Shown: positions 20,143-28,718 of the stretch, piece after piece
Numbering within the stretch: the stretch's first letter is position 1
Layout of the letters: each line of letters opens with the position of its first letter
DNA from: Gillisella vitis
GTDB taxonomy: Bacteria; Pseudomonadota; Alphaproteobacteria; Rhizobiales; Rhizobiaceae
NCBI RefSeq assembly: GCF_021559775.1
Contig: NZ_CP056047.1
Span: forward strand, 372,001 to 436,000
DNA: 64,000 nucleotides
Direction: 5' to 3'
Made by a program: the position numbers and the translations under genes
Notes under the pieces: generated by a model
Told to the model about the DNA's origin: nothing
The model's database searches: none
The model's input: the letters and a program-made list of their open reading frames with translations, nothing else

Positions 20143-20541
20143 TCACCCGGACGTTGGCATAGGCTTCGCCGCCATGGCTTCCAGCCAGGCGAGGTCCTCA
20201 GCCAGTGTGTTGCGGATAGCGGCATCCATGGCTTGCGCCCGCGCCAGCAGGGCCGCACCAAAGGGTGTAAGAACAGCGCCGCCGCCGCTTTTGCCGCCGT
20301 GGCGGGTGGCGATGGACGGCTCCCTAAACATCCGGTTGATTTCGTCGGCCAAAAGCCAGGCGCGGCGGTAGGACATGCCCATGGCAGCCCCCGCCGAGCG
20401 GATCGATCCATGCTGGCCGATCAGCCGCAGCAATTGCACCTTGCCCGGTCCAAGCCGTGCGCCATTGGCCAGATCGATCCGAAACAGCACCTTGTCTGAT
20501 GCCGGGTGCGGATCGTCGTGGGAAGGCACTGTGTCCGCCAT
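20143..20541 (-). CDS. ModE-like winged-helix regulator (DNA-binding domain only)
   Basis: A 132-residue winged helix-turn-helix protein of the ModE N-terminal/LysR-type family (COG2005). Recognisable parts are LGPGKVQLLRLIGQHGSIRS near residue 30, AAMGMSYRRAWLLADEIN near 53 and GGGAVLTPFGAALLARAQAM near 86. The C-terminal molybdate-binding (Mop) half of classical ModE is absent, as in the short ModE-like proteins of many alphaproteobacteria. The perfect operator before modA, 3.7 kb away, is its natural target. It overlaps the stop of the upstream FAD-oxidase gene by one base, so it is translated from that transcript and may also control it. Confidence 0.8.
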   Translation of the reverse strand: MADTVPSHDDPHPASDKVLFRIDLANGARLGPGKVQLLRLIGQHGSIRSAGAAMGMSYRRAWLLADEINRMFREPSIATRHGGKSGGGAVLTPFGAALLARAQAMDAAIRNTLAEDLAWLEAMAAKPMPTSG

Positions 20542-21971
20542 CAGCCGGGCACCACCTTGCCGGGGTTCATGATGCCAGCCGGGTCGAAGGCCTGTTTGAT
20601 GCGGGTCATCAATACGGTTTCGATGTCCGGCCTTGTCTGCGCCAATTCCTGGCGTTTCAGCTGGCCGACGCCATGTTCGGCGGAAATCGAGCCGCCATGG
20701 GCGCGGACGATATCATGCACGACCTTATTGATTTCGCGCCAGCGACTGATGAACTGCGCTTTGTCTGCCCCGACCGGCTGGCTGATATTATAGTGAATAT
20801 TACCATCGCCGAGATGGCCGAACGCGCAGACCCGCGCGCCAGGCATGGCGGCGAGCACCGCCTCTTCCGCTTGCCGCATGAAGGCCGGAACCTGGGCAAT
20901 TGGCACGGAAATATCATGCTTGATCGAGCCGCCTTCCGGCTTTTGCGCATCCGACATGCTTTCGCGCATGTGCCAGAGCGCCTTTTGCTGGGCGACCGAA
21001 CCGGCGACCACGGCATCTTCAATCAGCCCGGCCTCTACGCCCTGTTCCAGCACGTCATGCAGTATGGTTTTCGCCGTCTCCGCCGCATCGGAGGTGGAGA
21101 TATCGATCAGCACATACCACTCATGGGCAGAACTCAGCGGATCGCGCACGCCTGGAATATGACGGCTGGTGAAGTCGATGCCGATGCGCGGGATCAGCTC
21201 GAAGCCGGTCAGTGCCGGACCGCAGAGCGCACCGGCCTTTTCAAACAGCGCCAAAGCTTCCACCGGCGATTTCAGCCCGACGAAGGCGACTTCATGGCCA
21301 AGGGGTTGCGGATAGAGTTTCAGCACGGCACCCGTGATTACCCCAAGCGTGCCTTCCGCGCCGATAAACAGGTCGCGCAGGTCATAGCCGCTATTGTCCT
21401 TTTTCAATCGCCGCAAGCCATTCCAGATCTCGCCGGTTGGCAGCACCACTTCAAGCCCCAGGCATAGTTGGCGCATATTGCCATAGACCAGCACGGCGGT
21501 GCCGCCGGCATTGGTGGCGAGATTGCCGCCGATCCGGCAGGAGCCTTCCGAACCGAGCGACAGCGGAAACAGCCGGTTGACGTCGGCGGCTGCCTTCTGG
21601 ATATCGGCCAGGATGCAACCCGCATCGGCGACGATGACATTGCCGACCGGATCAACCTCGCGCACCGTGTTCATCCGCTCCAGCGACAGAAGAATATCGC
21701 TGGAATTGTCGCGTGGCACCTGTCCGCCAACCAGACCGGTGCCGCCACTGACTGGCACGATCGGGCTTTTCGTCTCGCTGGCCAGTGCCAGGATTCTGGA
21801 GACTTCTTCAGTGGAGCCGGGCTTCAGCACCAGTGGTGAGGCGCCATGGTAAAGGCCACGGTTTTCGGTGAGATAGGGGGTGATGTCAGCCTGATTGGTC
21901 AAGGCATTGGTGGGGCCGACAATGGCGATGAACCGCTCGAGCAGGGCGGCGGAAAGGGGCATGTCAGTCAT
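20541..21971 (-). CDS. FAD-binding oxidoreductase (D-2-hydroxyacid dehydrogenase type)
   Basis: A 476-residue flavoenzyme of the GlcD/D-lactate/D-2-hydroxyglutarate dehydrogenase family. The FAD_binding_4 domain has VSGGTGLVGGQVP near residue 73, GGNLATNAGGTAVLVYGNMR near 146 and FIGAEGTLGVIT near 202; the C-terminal FAD-linked oxidase domain has HLGDGNIHYNIS near 396 and ISAEHGVGQLKR near 431, including the conserved histidines. The length and motifs fit D-2-hydroxyglutarate dehydrogenase best, but D-lactate dehydrogenase cannot be excluded. It overlaps the ModE-like gene by one base. The ATG at 21971 is the natural start. Confidence 0.85.
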   Translation of the reverse strand: MTDMPLSAALLERFIAIVGPTNALTNQADITPYLTENRGLYHGASPLVLKPGSTEEVSRILALASETKSPIVPVSGGTGLVGGQVPRDNSSDILLSLERMNTVREVDPVGNVIVADAGCILADIQKAAADVNRLFPLSLGSEGSCRIGGNLATNAGGTAVLVYGNMRQLCLGLEVVLPTGEIWNGLRRLKKDNSGYDLRDLFIGAEGTLGVITGAVLKLYPQPLGHEVAFVGLKSPVEALALFEKAGALCGPALTGFELIPRIGIDFTSRHIPGVRDPLSSAHEWYVLIDISTSDAAETAKTILHDVLEQGVEAGLIEDAVVAGSVAQQKALWHMRESMSDAQKPEGGSIKHDISVPIAQVPAFMRQAEEAVLAAMPGARVCAFGHLGDGNIHYNISQPVGADKAQFISRWREINKVVHDIVRAHGGSISAEHGVGQLKRQELAQTRPDIETVLMTRIKQAFDPAGIMNPGKVVPG

Positions 21972-22026
21972 GGCGTCTCGTCCTTGTTATTCTATCGCCG
22001 CACACCATCATCACGTGGTGCAGCCA

Positions 22027-22998
22027 TCATCGTGGTGCAGCGGCTCGCTCCAGCCGGTCATTGATTGCATCTCCCAGCCCATGGGTGGGAATGGCGGTGA
22101 AGGCAATGCGGGCAGCGCCGCTGGCATCGGCCCGTTTCATGAAGCTGAACAGATTGGCGGCGGCTTCAGTGAGGTCGCCATCTGCACTCAAATTGAGCAC
22201 GAGGGCAGCCTTTTCAAGCCCTTGCGGGACGGCGGAGCCAAAAGTGATCACCGCCTCATCGGCATAAACCGAGGTTACATTCAGCCGGACAGCAGCCTCC
22301 GGGGCATAATGGGAGGCCAACATGCCCGGCGCCTCAATGATCGCGCCCGCCTTTTGCGGGCGGATCACCCGCAATCCTGTCGCCTCTTCCACCGCTTCAA
22401 CGGAAAGCCCGCCGGGCCGCAGCAGCCGGATCTGGCCGTCTTCCACTTTCAGGATGGTGGATTCGACCCCGACGCCTGCCGCTTCGGCATCGAGGATCAG
22501 TGGGATTTTCGCCCCCAGATCTTCCTCGACATGGTCAGCCGTTGTCGGGCTGATCTTGCCCGACGTATTGGCGCTGGGGGCGGCCAGCGGCTTGCCAAAG
22601 GCGGCAATCAGCCTTGCGGCAAAGCCCAGGGGCATGCGCAGGCCAACCGTGTTCAGCCCGGCAGTTGCCAGCGGATGTATGGCGCAGTCTGGGGCAAGCG
22701 GCACGATCAGCGTCAGCGGCCCCGGCCAGAACCGCTCCGCCAATTGCCGCGACAAGGGATCGAAGACGCCGTAGCGCTCTGCCATGGCGAGATCGGCGAC
22801 ATGGCAGATCAACGGGTTGAACTGCGGGCGGCCCTTGGTCTCATAGATCCGGGTGATGGCCTGCGGATTGGTGGCATCCGCCGCCAGGCCATAGACGGTT
22901 TCTGTCGGCATTGCGATGACTTCCCCGGCCTCTAGCAGGGGCAGGGCGGCGCGGATGGCCGGTTCGGGGGATGTGATGACGGAGAGACGCTGTGCCAT
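22027..22998 (-). CDS. tsaC: L-threonylcarbamoyladenylate synthase (Sua5/TsaC)
   Basis: A 323-residue Sua5-type enzyme that makes threonylcarbamoyl-AMP from threonine, bicarbonate and ATP, the first step of the t6A37 modification of ANN-decoding tRNAs. The YrdC domain covers roughly residues 10-205 with MPTETVYGLAADATNP near 30, IYETKGRPQFNPLICHV near 51 and PLAAPSANTSGKISPT near 135. The extra C-terminal Sua5 domain (about 215-320) with GMLASHYAP distinguishes it from short TsaC. It lies 55 nt upstream of the FAD-oxidase gene on the same strand, so the three minus-strand genes could be one transcript. Confidence 0.93.
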   Translation of the reverse strand: MAQRLSVITSPEPAIRAALPLLEAGEVIAMPTETVYGLAADATNPQAITRIYETKGRPQFNPLICHVADLAMAERYGVFDPLSRQLAERFWPGPLTLIVPLAPDCAIHPLATAGLNTVGLRMPLGFAARLIAAFGKPLAAPSANTSGKISPTTADHVEEDLGAKIPLILDAEAAGVGVESTILKVEDGQIRLLRPGGLSVEAVEEATGLRVIRPQKAGAIIEAPGMLASHYAPEAAVRLNVTSVYADEAVITFGSAVPQGLEKAALVLNLSADGDLTEAAANLFSFMKRADASGAARIAFTAIPTHGLGDAINDRLERAAAPR

Positions 22999-23206
22999 GC
23001 CTGCCTGATTACCGCTGTTTCCCCGGTGAAATAGCCTGACCCGGCCCCCGGAGCAAATGACTTTTATGAACGTGCCTCCATCTTGCAGGCCTGCTTTTCA
23101 CAGTCTCTTCACCAATCCATAAAATTTTAAATACAGCTGTAACCGAAAGAAAGAAGTGTCGCGCTACTCTGCGTTCAATCAATGATTCGATGTGGGGAAG
23201 CATCCG

Positions 23207-24277
23207 ATGCAGCCTATGAAAAATCCGGCCTCCAGCATTGCGCTGCGTGTAGCGACAGCCATGCATCAGATGGGGATCGAGGGTCTGCCACGCAATTACG
23301 AACTGGTCTATGAAGCCTATTCCGGCAGCAACCCGGATCTGGTGCGCGAGTTCATTGCGCTCGGCAAGGTCAAGACCCAGGATGCGCTGGACGCGCTCGG
23401 TCGCAAATACCTGCCCCATCACCATGAAGACGGTCTTCTGGCCCGTCATAATAACAAGGTACGTGCCGAAATGAGCAGCTTCATCAGTCTGCTCAACCAG
23501 GAAAAACTGTCGCTGACCGATTATGGCCGCCTGATTGGCGATGCCACCAAGGGCATCCTGACCGACACCGACCTCGGCAACCCGGAACTGAGCCGCTCCA
23601 TCCAGGCGCTGAAAGCCGCCACCGACCAGCGCGTTGCCGAAAACAGCAATGTCGTCAAAACCGTGGTGGAAAAGACCGAGCAGCTCGCCGATGTGCAGCG
23701 CGAGGCCGATCAGGTGGAACAGGCGAAATTCGTCGATCCGCTGACCGGCATGGGCAGCCGCCGTGCCTTTAATAAAGCCTTGGCAAAGGTCTATGCCAAT
23801 CCGGCCCTGCCGACGCTGTGCGGTCTGGCGGTCGGTGAAATCGACGATTTCGCCAAGCTTGCCGATCATCTTGGCCCGACGGTGACCGAGCGCTTCATCA
23901 AGCAGATCGCCAAGGTGGTGAAGGCCGTGGCCGGCAAGGACGACCTCGCCTGCCGCTTCGACGGCAGCCGTTTCGGCCTGTTGTTCTACACCTCCGACCA
24001 GGACGAAATCAGCCGCATCGTCAACGCAGTCCGCGTCAAGCTGAAGGCCACCGCCGTGGTCAATGCCGGCTCTAACGGCTCACTCGCCGCACTCACCATG
24101 TCCTTCGGCATCTGCCTTTCCGAACAGGCCCCCAATGCCTTCGATCTGATGAGCTATTCTGAACGCGCCCTCACGGCCTCAAAATCCTCCGGTGGCGATA
24201 CGGTGACGCTCTATGGCGTGACAGAAAACAGCTATGTGCCGAAGGATTGGCTGATCTACAAGCCGCATGTGGTGTGA
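23207..24277 (+). CDS. GGDEF-family protein with degenerate active site
   Basis: A 356-residue cytoplasmic protein. The first half (about 1-160) is helical and resembles the N-terminal region of rhizobial single-GGDEF proteins. A GGDEF fold follows from about residue 175, beginning FVDPLTGMGSRRAF. The position of the GG[D/E]EF active loop reads RFDGSRFGLLF near residue 250, so the catalytic Gly-Gly-Asp/Glu-Glu-Phe is lost and synthesis of c-di-GMP is unlikely; a c-di-GMP- or GTP-binding or scaffolding role is possible. The start at 23207 follows GGGGAAG by 6 nt; a GTG five codons earlier is an alternative. A 197-bp inverted-repeat element begins five bases after its stop. Confidence 0.8.
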   Translation: MQPMKNPASSIALRVATAMHQMGIEGLPRNYELVYEAYSGSNPDLVREFIALGKVKTQDALDALGRKYLPHHHEDGLLARHNNKVRAEMSSFISLLNQEKLSLTDYGRLIGDATKGILTDTDLGNPELSRSIQALKAATDQRVAENSNVVKTVVEKTEQLADVQREADQVEQAKFVDPLTGMGSRRAFNKALAKVYANPALPTLCGLAVGEIDDFAKLADHLGPTVTERFIKQIAKVVKAVAGKDDLACRFDGSRFGLLFYTSDQDEISRIVNAVRVKLKATAVVNAGSNGSLAALTMSFGICLSEQAPNAFDLMSYSERALTASKSSGGDTVTLYGVTENSYVPKDWLIYKPHVV

Positions 24278-24281
24278 TGTA

Positions 24282-24478
24282 ACAGTCTATCCAAGAATCG
24301 CCGCTGGCCGTCTGCAAATGGCAATTTCTGCGCTTGATTGCTTCATTCGCATTTCCAAACGGAAAACCGCTTCGCACTTTTCCTGGAATGCTTGTACTCA
24401 CGTACGTTAAGTACGCTCCGTTCCGGTTCTCAAAATCACCATTTTCGCCAGGCCAGCAGCAATTCTTGAACAGACTGT
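24282..24478. repeat. 197-bp element with terminal inverted repeats, copy A
   Basis: It begins ACAGTCT and ends AGACTGT; the two ends are imperfect inverted repeats for about 45 bp (left ...CAAGAATCGCCGCTGGC, right complement ...CAAGAATTGCTGCTGGC). A second copy of exactly the same length lies at 42710-42906, with about 15 differences by eye. The centre (TTCCAAACGGAAAACCGCTT onwards, about 70 bp) is identical in both. The size and ends resemble a MITE or a large hairpin. It starts 5 nt after the stop of the degenerate-GGDEF gene. Confidence 0.85.
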
Positions 24479-25152
24479 AAAACCCCCGCTTAAACGGCGG
24501 GTAACAGAGCAATTGCCTATAGCATCAGGCTGAAAAGTCGATGTGCCAACCTAAAGTCTGTCAGGTTCAGATTGAACCTGACAGACTTTAGGTTTCTTTG
24601 TTTCGGTTGTCTTTTCGAGAAGACCGGTTGCCAATTTTTCCCGACGAAACTCTATTCGCCCGGATATTTGCGGCTTGTTTCTTCTGTATCGCGATACGTC
24701 CTCATTTCAGAGGGTATTCAGTTTGCTGCGCATCGCTCCCGCAGCAAATAACGTTATAAGTGCAAAATAATTTAGCATCTCCTGTTTTGAGTGCATTAAA
24801 TTAAGAGATGCTTAAGTTAATGTTTCCAATATTGGGTTGTTGCAGATGCATCTGCACGTTTTGAGCGTTTCTTGAAATTGAGTGGCCTGCTTTATGACAA
24901 TGCAGGCACCCTGTTGTCCGGATGGAATGAGAGCCAGCCCGCAACGGCAAATCGGCAAAGAGGCTCTATCGGCCTTGAACCATCATGTGCGTTTGATGAT
25001 CCGTTTGGCTGGGGGCCAGCGGATATCTCTATGCTGTGATTTTCTGATTTTGCGGGTCTTTCACGCATCGCACCGTTCGTCTGTGGTCGCAGTCGCGGGG
25101 CTAGCTTTTGTCATCATGGGTGGGGGCGGAAAGCCCTATACGGGGAGAGACA
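24479..25152. other. Intergenic region between the degenerate-GGDEF gene and MCP2
   Basis: Besides the palindrome repeat at 24551-24660, this stretch is AT-rich at 24720-24850 and contains no open frame with recognisable similarity. The last 100 bp should hold the MCP2 promoter. Nothing else is evident. Confidence 0.5.
24551..24660. repeat. Perfect palindrome followed by rhizobial intergenic repeat, copy 1
   Basis: CTAAAGTCTGTCAGGTTCA (24551-24569), GAT, and its exact complement (24573-24591) form a 19-bp hairpin. After it comes a TTTC.GTTGTCTTTTCGAGAAGACCGG stretch also found after the sister palindrome at 37752-37786. Confidence 0.75.
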
Positions 25153-26988
25153 ATGTCGTTTTTATCAAATATCACCATCGCAAAGAAGATCTACATTGCC
25201 TCGGGGCTTGGCGTGGCCATGGTTGTGGGCATGGTTGCCAACCAGCAGTGGACGAACAGCACGATCAAGGCAGCGCAGGACATTGTCGCGCGTGAGCAGA
25301 CGGTTCTCGATGGTATTAGTGCCAGCGAGAAAGCATTTGTGGAGATGAAGAGCGGTGTACGCAACATCATGCTCGCACCCACCGTCAAGGAGGTGGATGA
25401 CGAGCTGGCCGCGGTCAATAAATCAGCCCTCAACGGTCAAAACAGTCTGAAAGAGGCGATGCGCGTTGCTGAAAATCCGAGCGCGTTGCAGGCCATTTCG
25501 ACAGGTCTCGGCGACTACGCAACGGCTTCCATCAAGATCAAGGATTTCGTCAAAGAGCAGCGGGCGCAACAAAGTCAGGACCTCATCGCGCTGACCGCCC
25601 GCCGTGACCAATATACCAGACCAATCACCTCGAAACTCAACGAGTCCATTCAAAGCGCGGTTGCGGCGTCCCGCAAGGTAACGACGGATGCCCGCAACTC
25701 TCTTCAAGCGACGGAAGCACGCTCCGAGACCATCAATGGCACGATCCAGATCCTGATTGTGCTGGTGCTGATTGCAACGGCCTTTGTGTTGCGCAGCACC
25801 GTGGTGATACCGATCAAATTGCTGGTTGAAGCCATGAACAGGCTCTCCTCGGGCGATACAAGCCGTAGGGCGGATTTTGGCCCACGGGGCGATGAAATTG
25901 GCCTGATGTGCGATGCCGTTGAGGTTTTCCGCGAAGATGCCGTTGCCAAGCGCCAGCTGGAGGCAGAGGCGGAAACCAACCGCCGCCGTGCCGAACAGGA
26001 GCGTATCCAGACGCAGCTGAAGGCCGAGGAAGATGCCCGCGAACGCTTGATGATTGCAACCTCCGGTCTGGCCGCAGGTCTGCGGCGCTTGGCCAGCGGC
26101 GATCTGACGGTTGAGCTGCGCGAAGCCTTTTCAGAAGAGTTTGAAAGCCTGCGGCAGGACTTTAATCAATCGGTGCGCACGCTGGGTGAAACCATGGGCG
26201 CTATCCTCGACTCTGTCAGCAACATCAATAACGGTTCCACTGAGATTGCGTCTGGCGCAGGTGATCTCTCTAAACGCACGGAACAGCAGGCGGCAGCCCT
26301 TGAAGAAACCTCTGCCGCGCTGGATGAAATCACCGTGAATGTCTCCAACTCGGCCAAGCGCACCCAAGAAGCCCGCGCCGTGGTGATCGAGGCCAACAAA
26401 GCCGCGCGTCAATCCGGCCAGGTGGTGGCCAACGCCGTCGATGCCATGCAGCGCATCGAGGCATCTTCCAGCCAGATCTCCAACATCATCGGGGTGATTG
26501 ACGAAATTGCTTTCCAGACCAACCTTCTGGCCCTGAACGCCGGCGTTGAAGCCGCCCGTGCAGGCGAGGCGGGCAAGGGCTTTGCGGTTGTCGCACAGGA
26601 AGTGCGCGAACTGGCGCAACGCTCCGCGCAGGCCGCCAAGGAAATCAAGGAACTGATCCGCAATTCCTCCGACGAAGTGGGCAATGGCGTTACGCTCGTG
26701 CGTGATACGGGCAATGTCCTCAAGACCATCGAGGATTACGTCTCCACCGCCAACGGCCACATGGATGCCATCGCGACCTCTGCGCAGGAACAATCCGTGG
26801 GCCTCACCCAGGTCAACAGCGCCGTCAACCATATGGACCAGATGACCCAACAAAACGCCGCCATGGTCGAAGAAACTACTGCCGCCAGTGCATCACTGGC
26901 CGGTGAGGTCAACAAGCTTCGCCAATTGCTGGGGCAGTTCCAGATTGGCCGCGGTGCCGGGAATTCCGGCATGTCCTATGCGGCGTGA
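25153..26988 (+). CDS. Methyl-accepting chemotaxis protein (MCP2)
   Basis: A 611-residue chemoreceptor. Transmembrane segments are at about 12-30 and 196-218. The periplasmic part between them is predicted all-helical (four-helix-bundle-like; [33 protein letters not shown]), with no recognised ligand motif. A HAMP domain (about 218-270), a second HAMP-like linker and the signalling domain follow; the tip is [20 protein letters not shown]. It ends [11 protein letters not shown], without a CheR/CheB-docking pentapeptide. The start at 25153 follows GGGGAGAG by 3-10 nt. It stands alone without che genes. Confidence 0.9.
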   Translation: MSFLSNITIAKKIYIASGLGVAMVVGMVANQQWTNSTIKAAQDIVAREQTVLDGISASEKAFVEMKSGVRNIMLAPTVKEVDDELAAVNKSALNGQNSLKEAMRVAENPSALQAISTGLGDYATASIKIKDFVKEQRAQQSQDLIALTARRDQYTRPITSKLNESIQSAVAASRKVTTDARNSLQATEARSETINGTIQILIVLVLIATAFVLRSTVVIPIKLLVEAMNRLSSGDTSRRADFGPRGDEIGLMCDAVEVFREDAVAKRQLEAEAETNRRRAEQERIQTQLKAEEDARERLMIATSGLAAGLRRLASGDLTVELREAFSEEFESLRQDFNQSVRTLGETMGAILDSVSNINNGSTEIASGAGDLSKRTEQQAAALEETSAALDEITVNVSNSAKRTQEARAVVIEANKAARQSGQVVANAVDAMQRIEASSSQISNIIGVIDEIAFQTNLLALNAGVEAARAGEAGKGFAVVAQEVRELAQRSAQAAKEIKELIRNSSDEVGNGVTLVRDTGNVLKTIEDYVSTANGHMDAIATSAQEQSVGLTQVNSAVNHMDQMTQQNAAMVEETTAASASLAGEVNKLRQLLGQFQIGRGAGNSGMSYAA

Positions 26989-27045
26989 GGGTGGTGTGAA
27001 GGGCGGAAACGTCGGGGCGTTTTTTGATGCCGCTATAATGCGCTG

Positions 27046-27282
27046 ATGACGTTCCCAAAAATGGCAACAATTGACTCGCTATCCGATGCTATCGGATTGG
27101 CGGGTCTTGTCGTTGCGGGTAGCCTGCTGATATTTGCCGGTCTCGTGATGTCTATCTTGCGGATGTTAAGGCGGCCGCAATCCTATCCCCCCAATACACT
27201 CCCCACCCAAATCACCCCATGTCGCAATCCATATCTGCGATGTCGTAGCCCAAGGCGGCGTGGGTGGCGCGCTTGTGGCTAG
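27046..27282 (+). CDS. Possible small membrane protein, unrecognised
   Basis: An open frame of 78 codons with one strong hydrophobic segment (about residues 17-38: LAGLVVAGSLLIFAGLVMSI) followed by a basic tail. There is no clear ribosome-binding site, I do not recognise it, and the C-terminal third has low-complexity, Arg-rich composition typical of spurious frames. It could be a genuine single-span protein or noise. The surrounding 26989-27459 stretch otherwise shows nothing I can identify. Confidence 0.25.
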   Translation: MTFPKMATIDSLSDAIGLAGLVVAGSLLIFAGLVMSILRMLRRPQSYPPNTLPTQITPCRNPYLRCRSPRRRGWRACG

Positions 27283-27459
27283 ATGGGAAAAAGCTCAAAT
27301 CCTCTGAAAAACAATGGTTCTGATCTGATTGATGGGTTAGAATCGAGGTTTGAAGGTATGGGCGGGTTATGAGGCATAGGTCGCGCTGTGCTGTCGCAGG
27401 TAGGCGGGTATGTCCCCTTTCTTTCGATGCTCCCGCGCCGGTTGGAAAACGAGGGTATC

Positions 27460-28716
27460 ATGGATATTCACAGCACCGTTCTGCGCCAGCTGAAAAATCG
27501 CCGCGAAGGCTATAGTCTGGAACAGCCCTTCTATATCGACAAAGATTACTTCAAGCTCGATATGGAGCTGATCTGGTATCGTGACTGGCTGTTCATGGGC
27601 CATGATTGCGAAATTCCGAGAGCGGGCAATTATTTTACCGTGCAGATCGGTGATTATCCTGTCGTGGTCGTGCGCGGGCGCGATGGAGTGATCCGTGCGT
27701 TCCATAATACCTGTCGTCACCGCGGCCACCGGGTCTGCACGCAGGAGCGTGGCGCGTCGGCCAAGCTCGTCTGTCCCTATCACCAGTGGACCTATGATCT
27801 GGATGGCTCGCTGGTGTTTGCCCGCCAGATGGGCGAGGATTTCGACAAGAGCCAGCATGGGATGAAGCCGGTCGCCTGCGAAAGCTTTGGCGGCTATATC
27901 TTCGTCTGTCTGGCAGAGGTGCCGGAGGATTTTGCCAGCTTCCGCGCCACAGCCTTGCCCTATCTTCAGCCGCACCGGCTCAGCGAAGCCAAGATTGCCC
28001 ATCGCAACACCATTGTCGAAAAGGGCAATTGGAAGCTGGTCTGGGAAAACAACCGGGAATGCTACCATTGCGCCGGCAATCACCCGGAACTGTGCCGCAC
28101 CTACCCGGAAGCGCCAAGCGCCACCGGTGTTCAAGGCGCGGGCGATGATCCTGTGATTACTGAGCACTGGCAGCGTTGCGAGGCGGCTAACCTGCCCAGC
28201 GCCTTCACCATGCATCAGAGCGGCCAGTTCCGTGTCGCCCGAATGCCGCTGGTGCAGGATGCTGAAAGCTATACGATGGACGGCAAGCGGGCCGTCAAGC
28301 GCCCGCTGTCGGATGATGTGACCATCTCCCATATCGGCACGATGCTGATGTTCCACTACCCGACCACCTGGAACCATCTGCTTGGCGACCACGCTATCAC
28401 CTTCCGCGTTCTGCCCTTGAGTGCCGAGGAAACCGCCGTCACCACCACCTGGCTGGTGCATAAGGATGCGGTGGAAGGCGTGGATTACAATCTCCACGAC
28501 CTCACCCATGTATGGAACATGACCAACGACCAGGACCGGTCGATTGTCGAGGAAAATGCCTTCGGCATCCGCTCTCCCGCTTACGAGCCCGGCCCCTATT
28601 CGCCCGATCATGAGGGCGGCGTGATGCAGTTCGTCGAATGGTATGCGAATTTCATGGTGGATCGCTTGCAGGGCGATAAATCCGCGCAGAAATCCCCCTT
28701 GTCGGTCGTCGCGTGA
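27460..28716 (+). CDS. gbcA: Rieske non-haem iron oxygenase, glycine betaine demethylase type, large subunit
   Basis: A 418-residue ring-hydroxylating-type oxygenase. The N-terminal Rieske domain binds a [2Fe-2S] cluster through CRHRGH (near residue 88) and CPYHQW (near 107). The catalytic domain carries the mononuclear-iron motif NRECYHCAGNHPEL near 202, where Glu-x2-His-x4-His is expected. It pairs with a reductase gene immediately downstream, as in GbcAB, which oxidatively removes a methyl group from glycine betaine to give dimethylglycine. The close relative Stc2 (stachydrine demethylase) is the main alternative. The start at 27460 (MDIHSTVLRQ) fits the family better than an upstream frame extension. 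Confidence 0.8.
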   Translation: MDIHSTVLRQLKNRREGYSLEQPFYIDKDYFKLDMELIWYRDWLFMGHDCEIPRAGNYFTVQIGDYPVVVVRGRDGVIRAFHNTCRHRGHRVCTQERGASAKLVCPYHQWTYDLDGSLVFARQMGEDFDKSQHGMKPVACESFGGYIFVCLAEVPEDFASFRATALPYLQPHRLSEAKIAHRNTIVEKGNWKLVWENNRECYHCAGNHPELCRTYPEAPSATGVQGAGDDPVITEHWQRCEAANLPSAFTMHQSGQFRVARMPLVQDAESYTMDGKRAVKRPLSDDVTISHIGTMLMFHYPTTWNHLLGDHAITFRVLPLSAEETAVTTTWLVHKDAVEGVDYNLHDLTHVWNMTNDQDRSIVEENAFGIRSPAYEPGPYSPDHEGGVMQFVEWYANFMVDRLQGDKSAQKSPLSVVA

Positions 28717-28718
28717 CC

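Noticed and set aside
24171..24512. Minus-strand frames with FKNCCWPGENGDFENR-like translation at 24171-24512 and 42719-43054
   Set aside because: Both are translations of the two copies of the 197-bp element; the similarity is at DNA level and is explained by the repeat.
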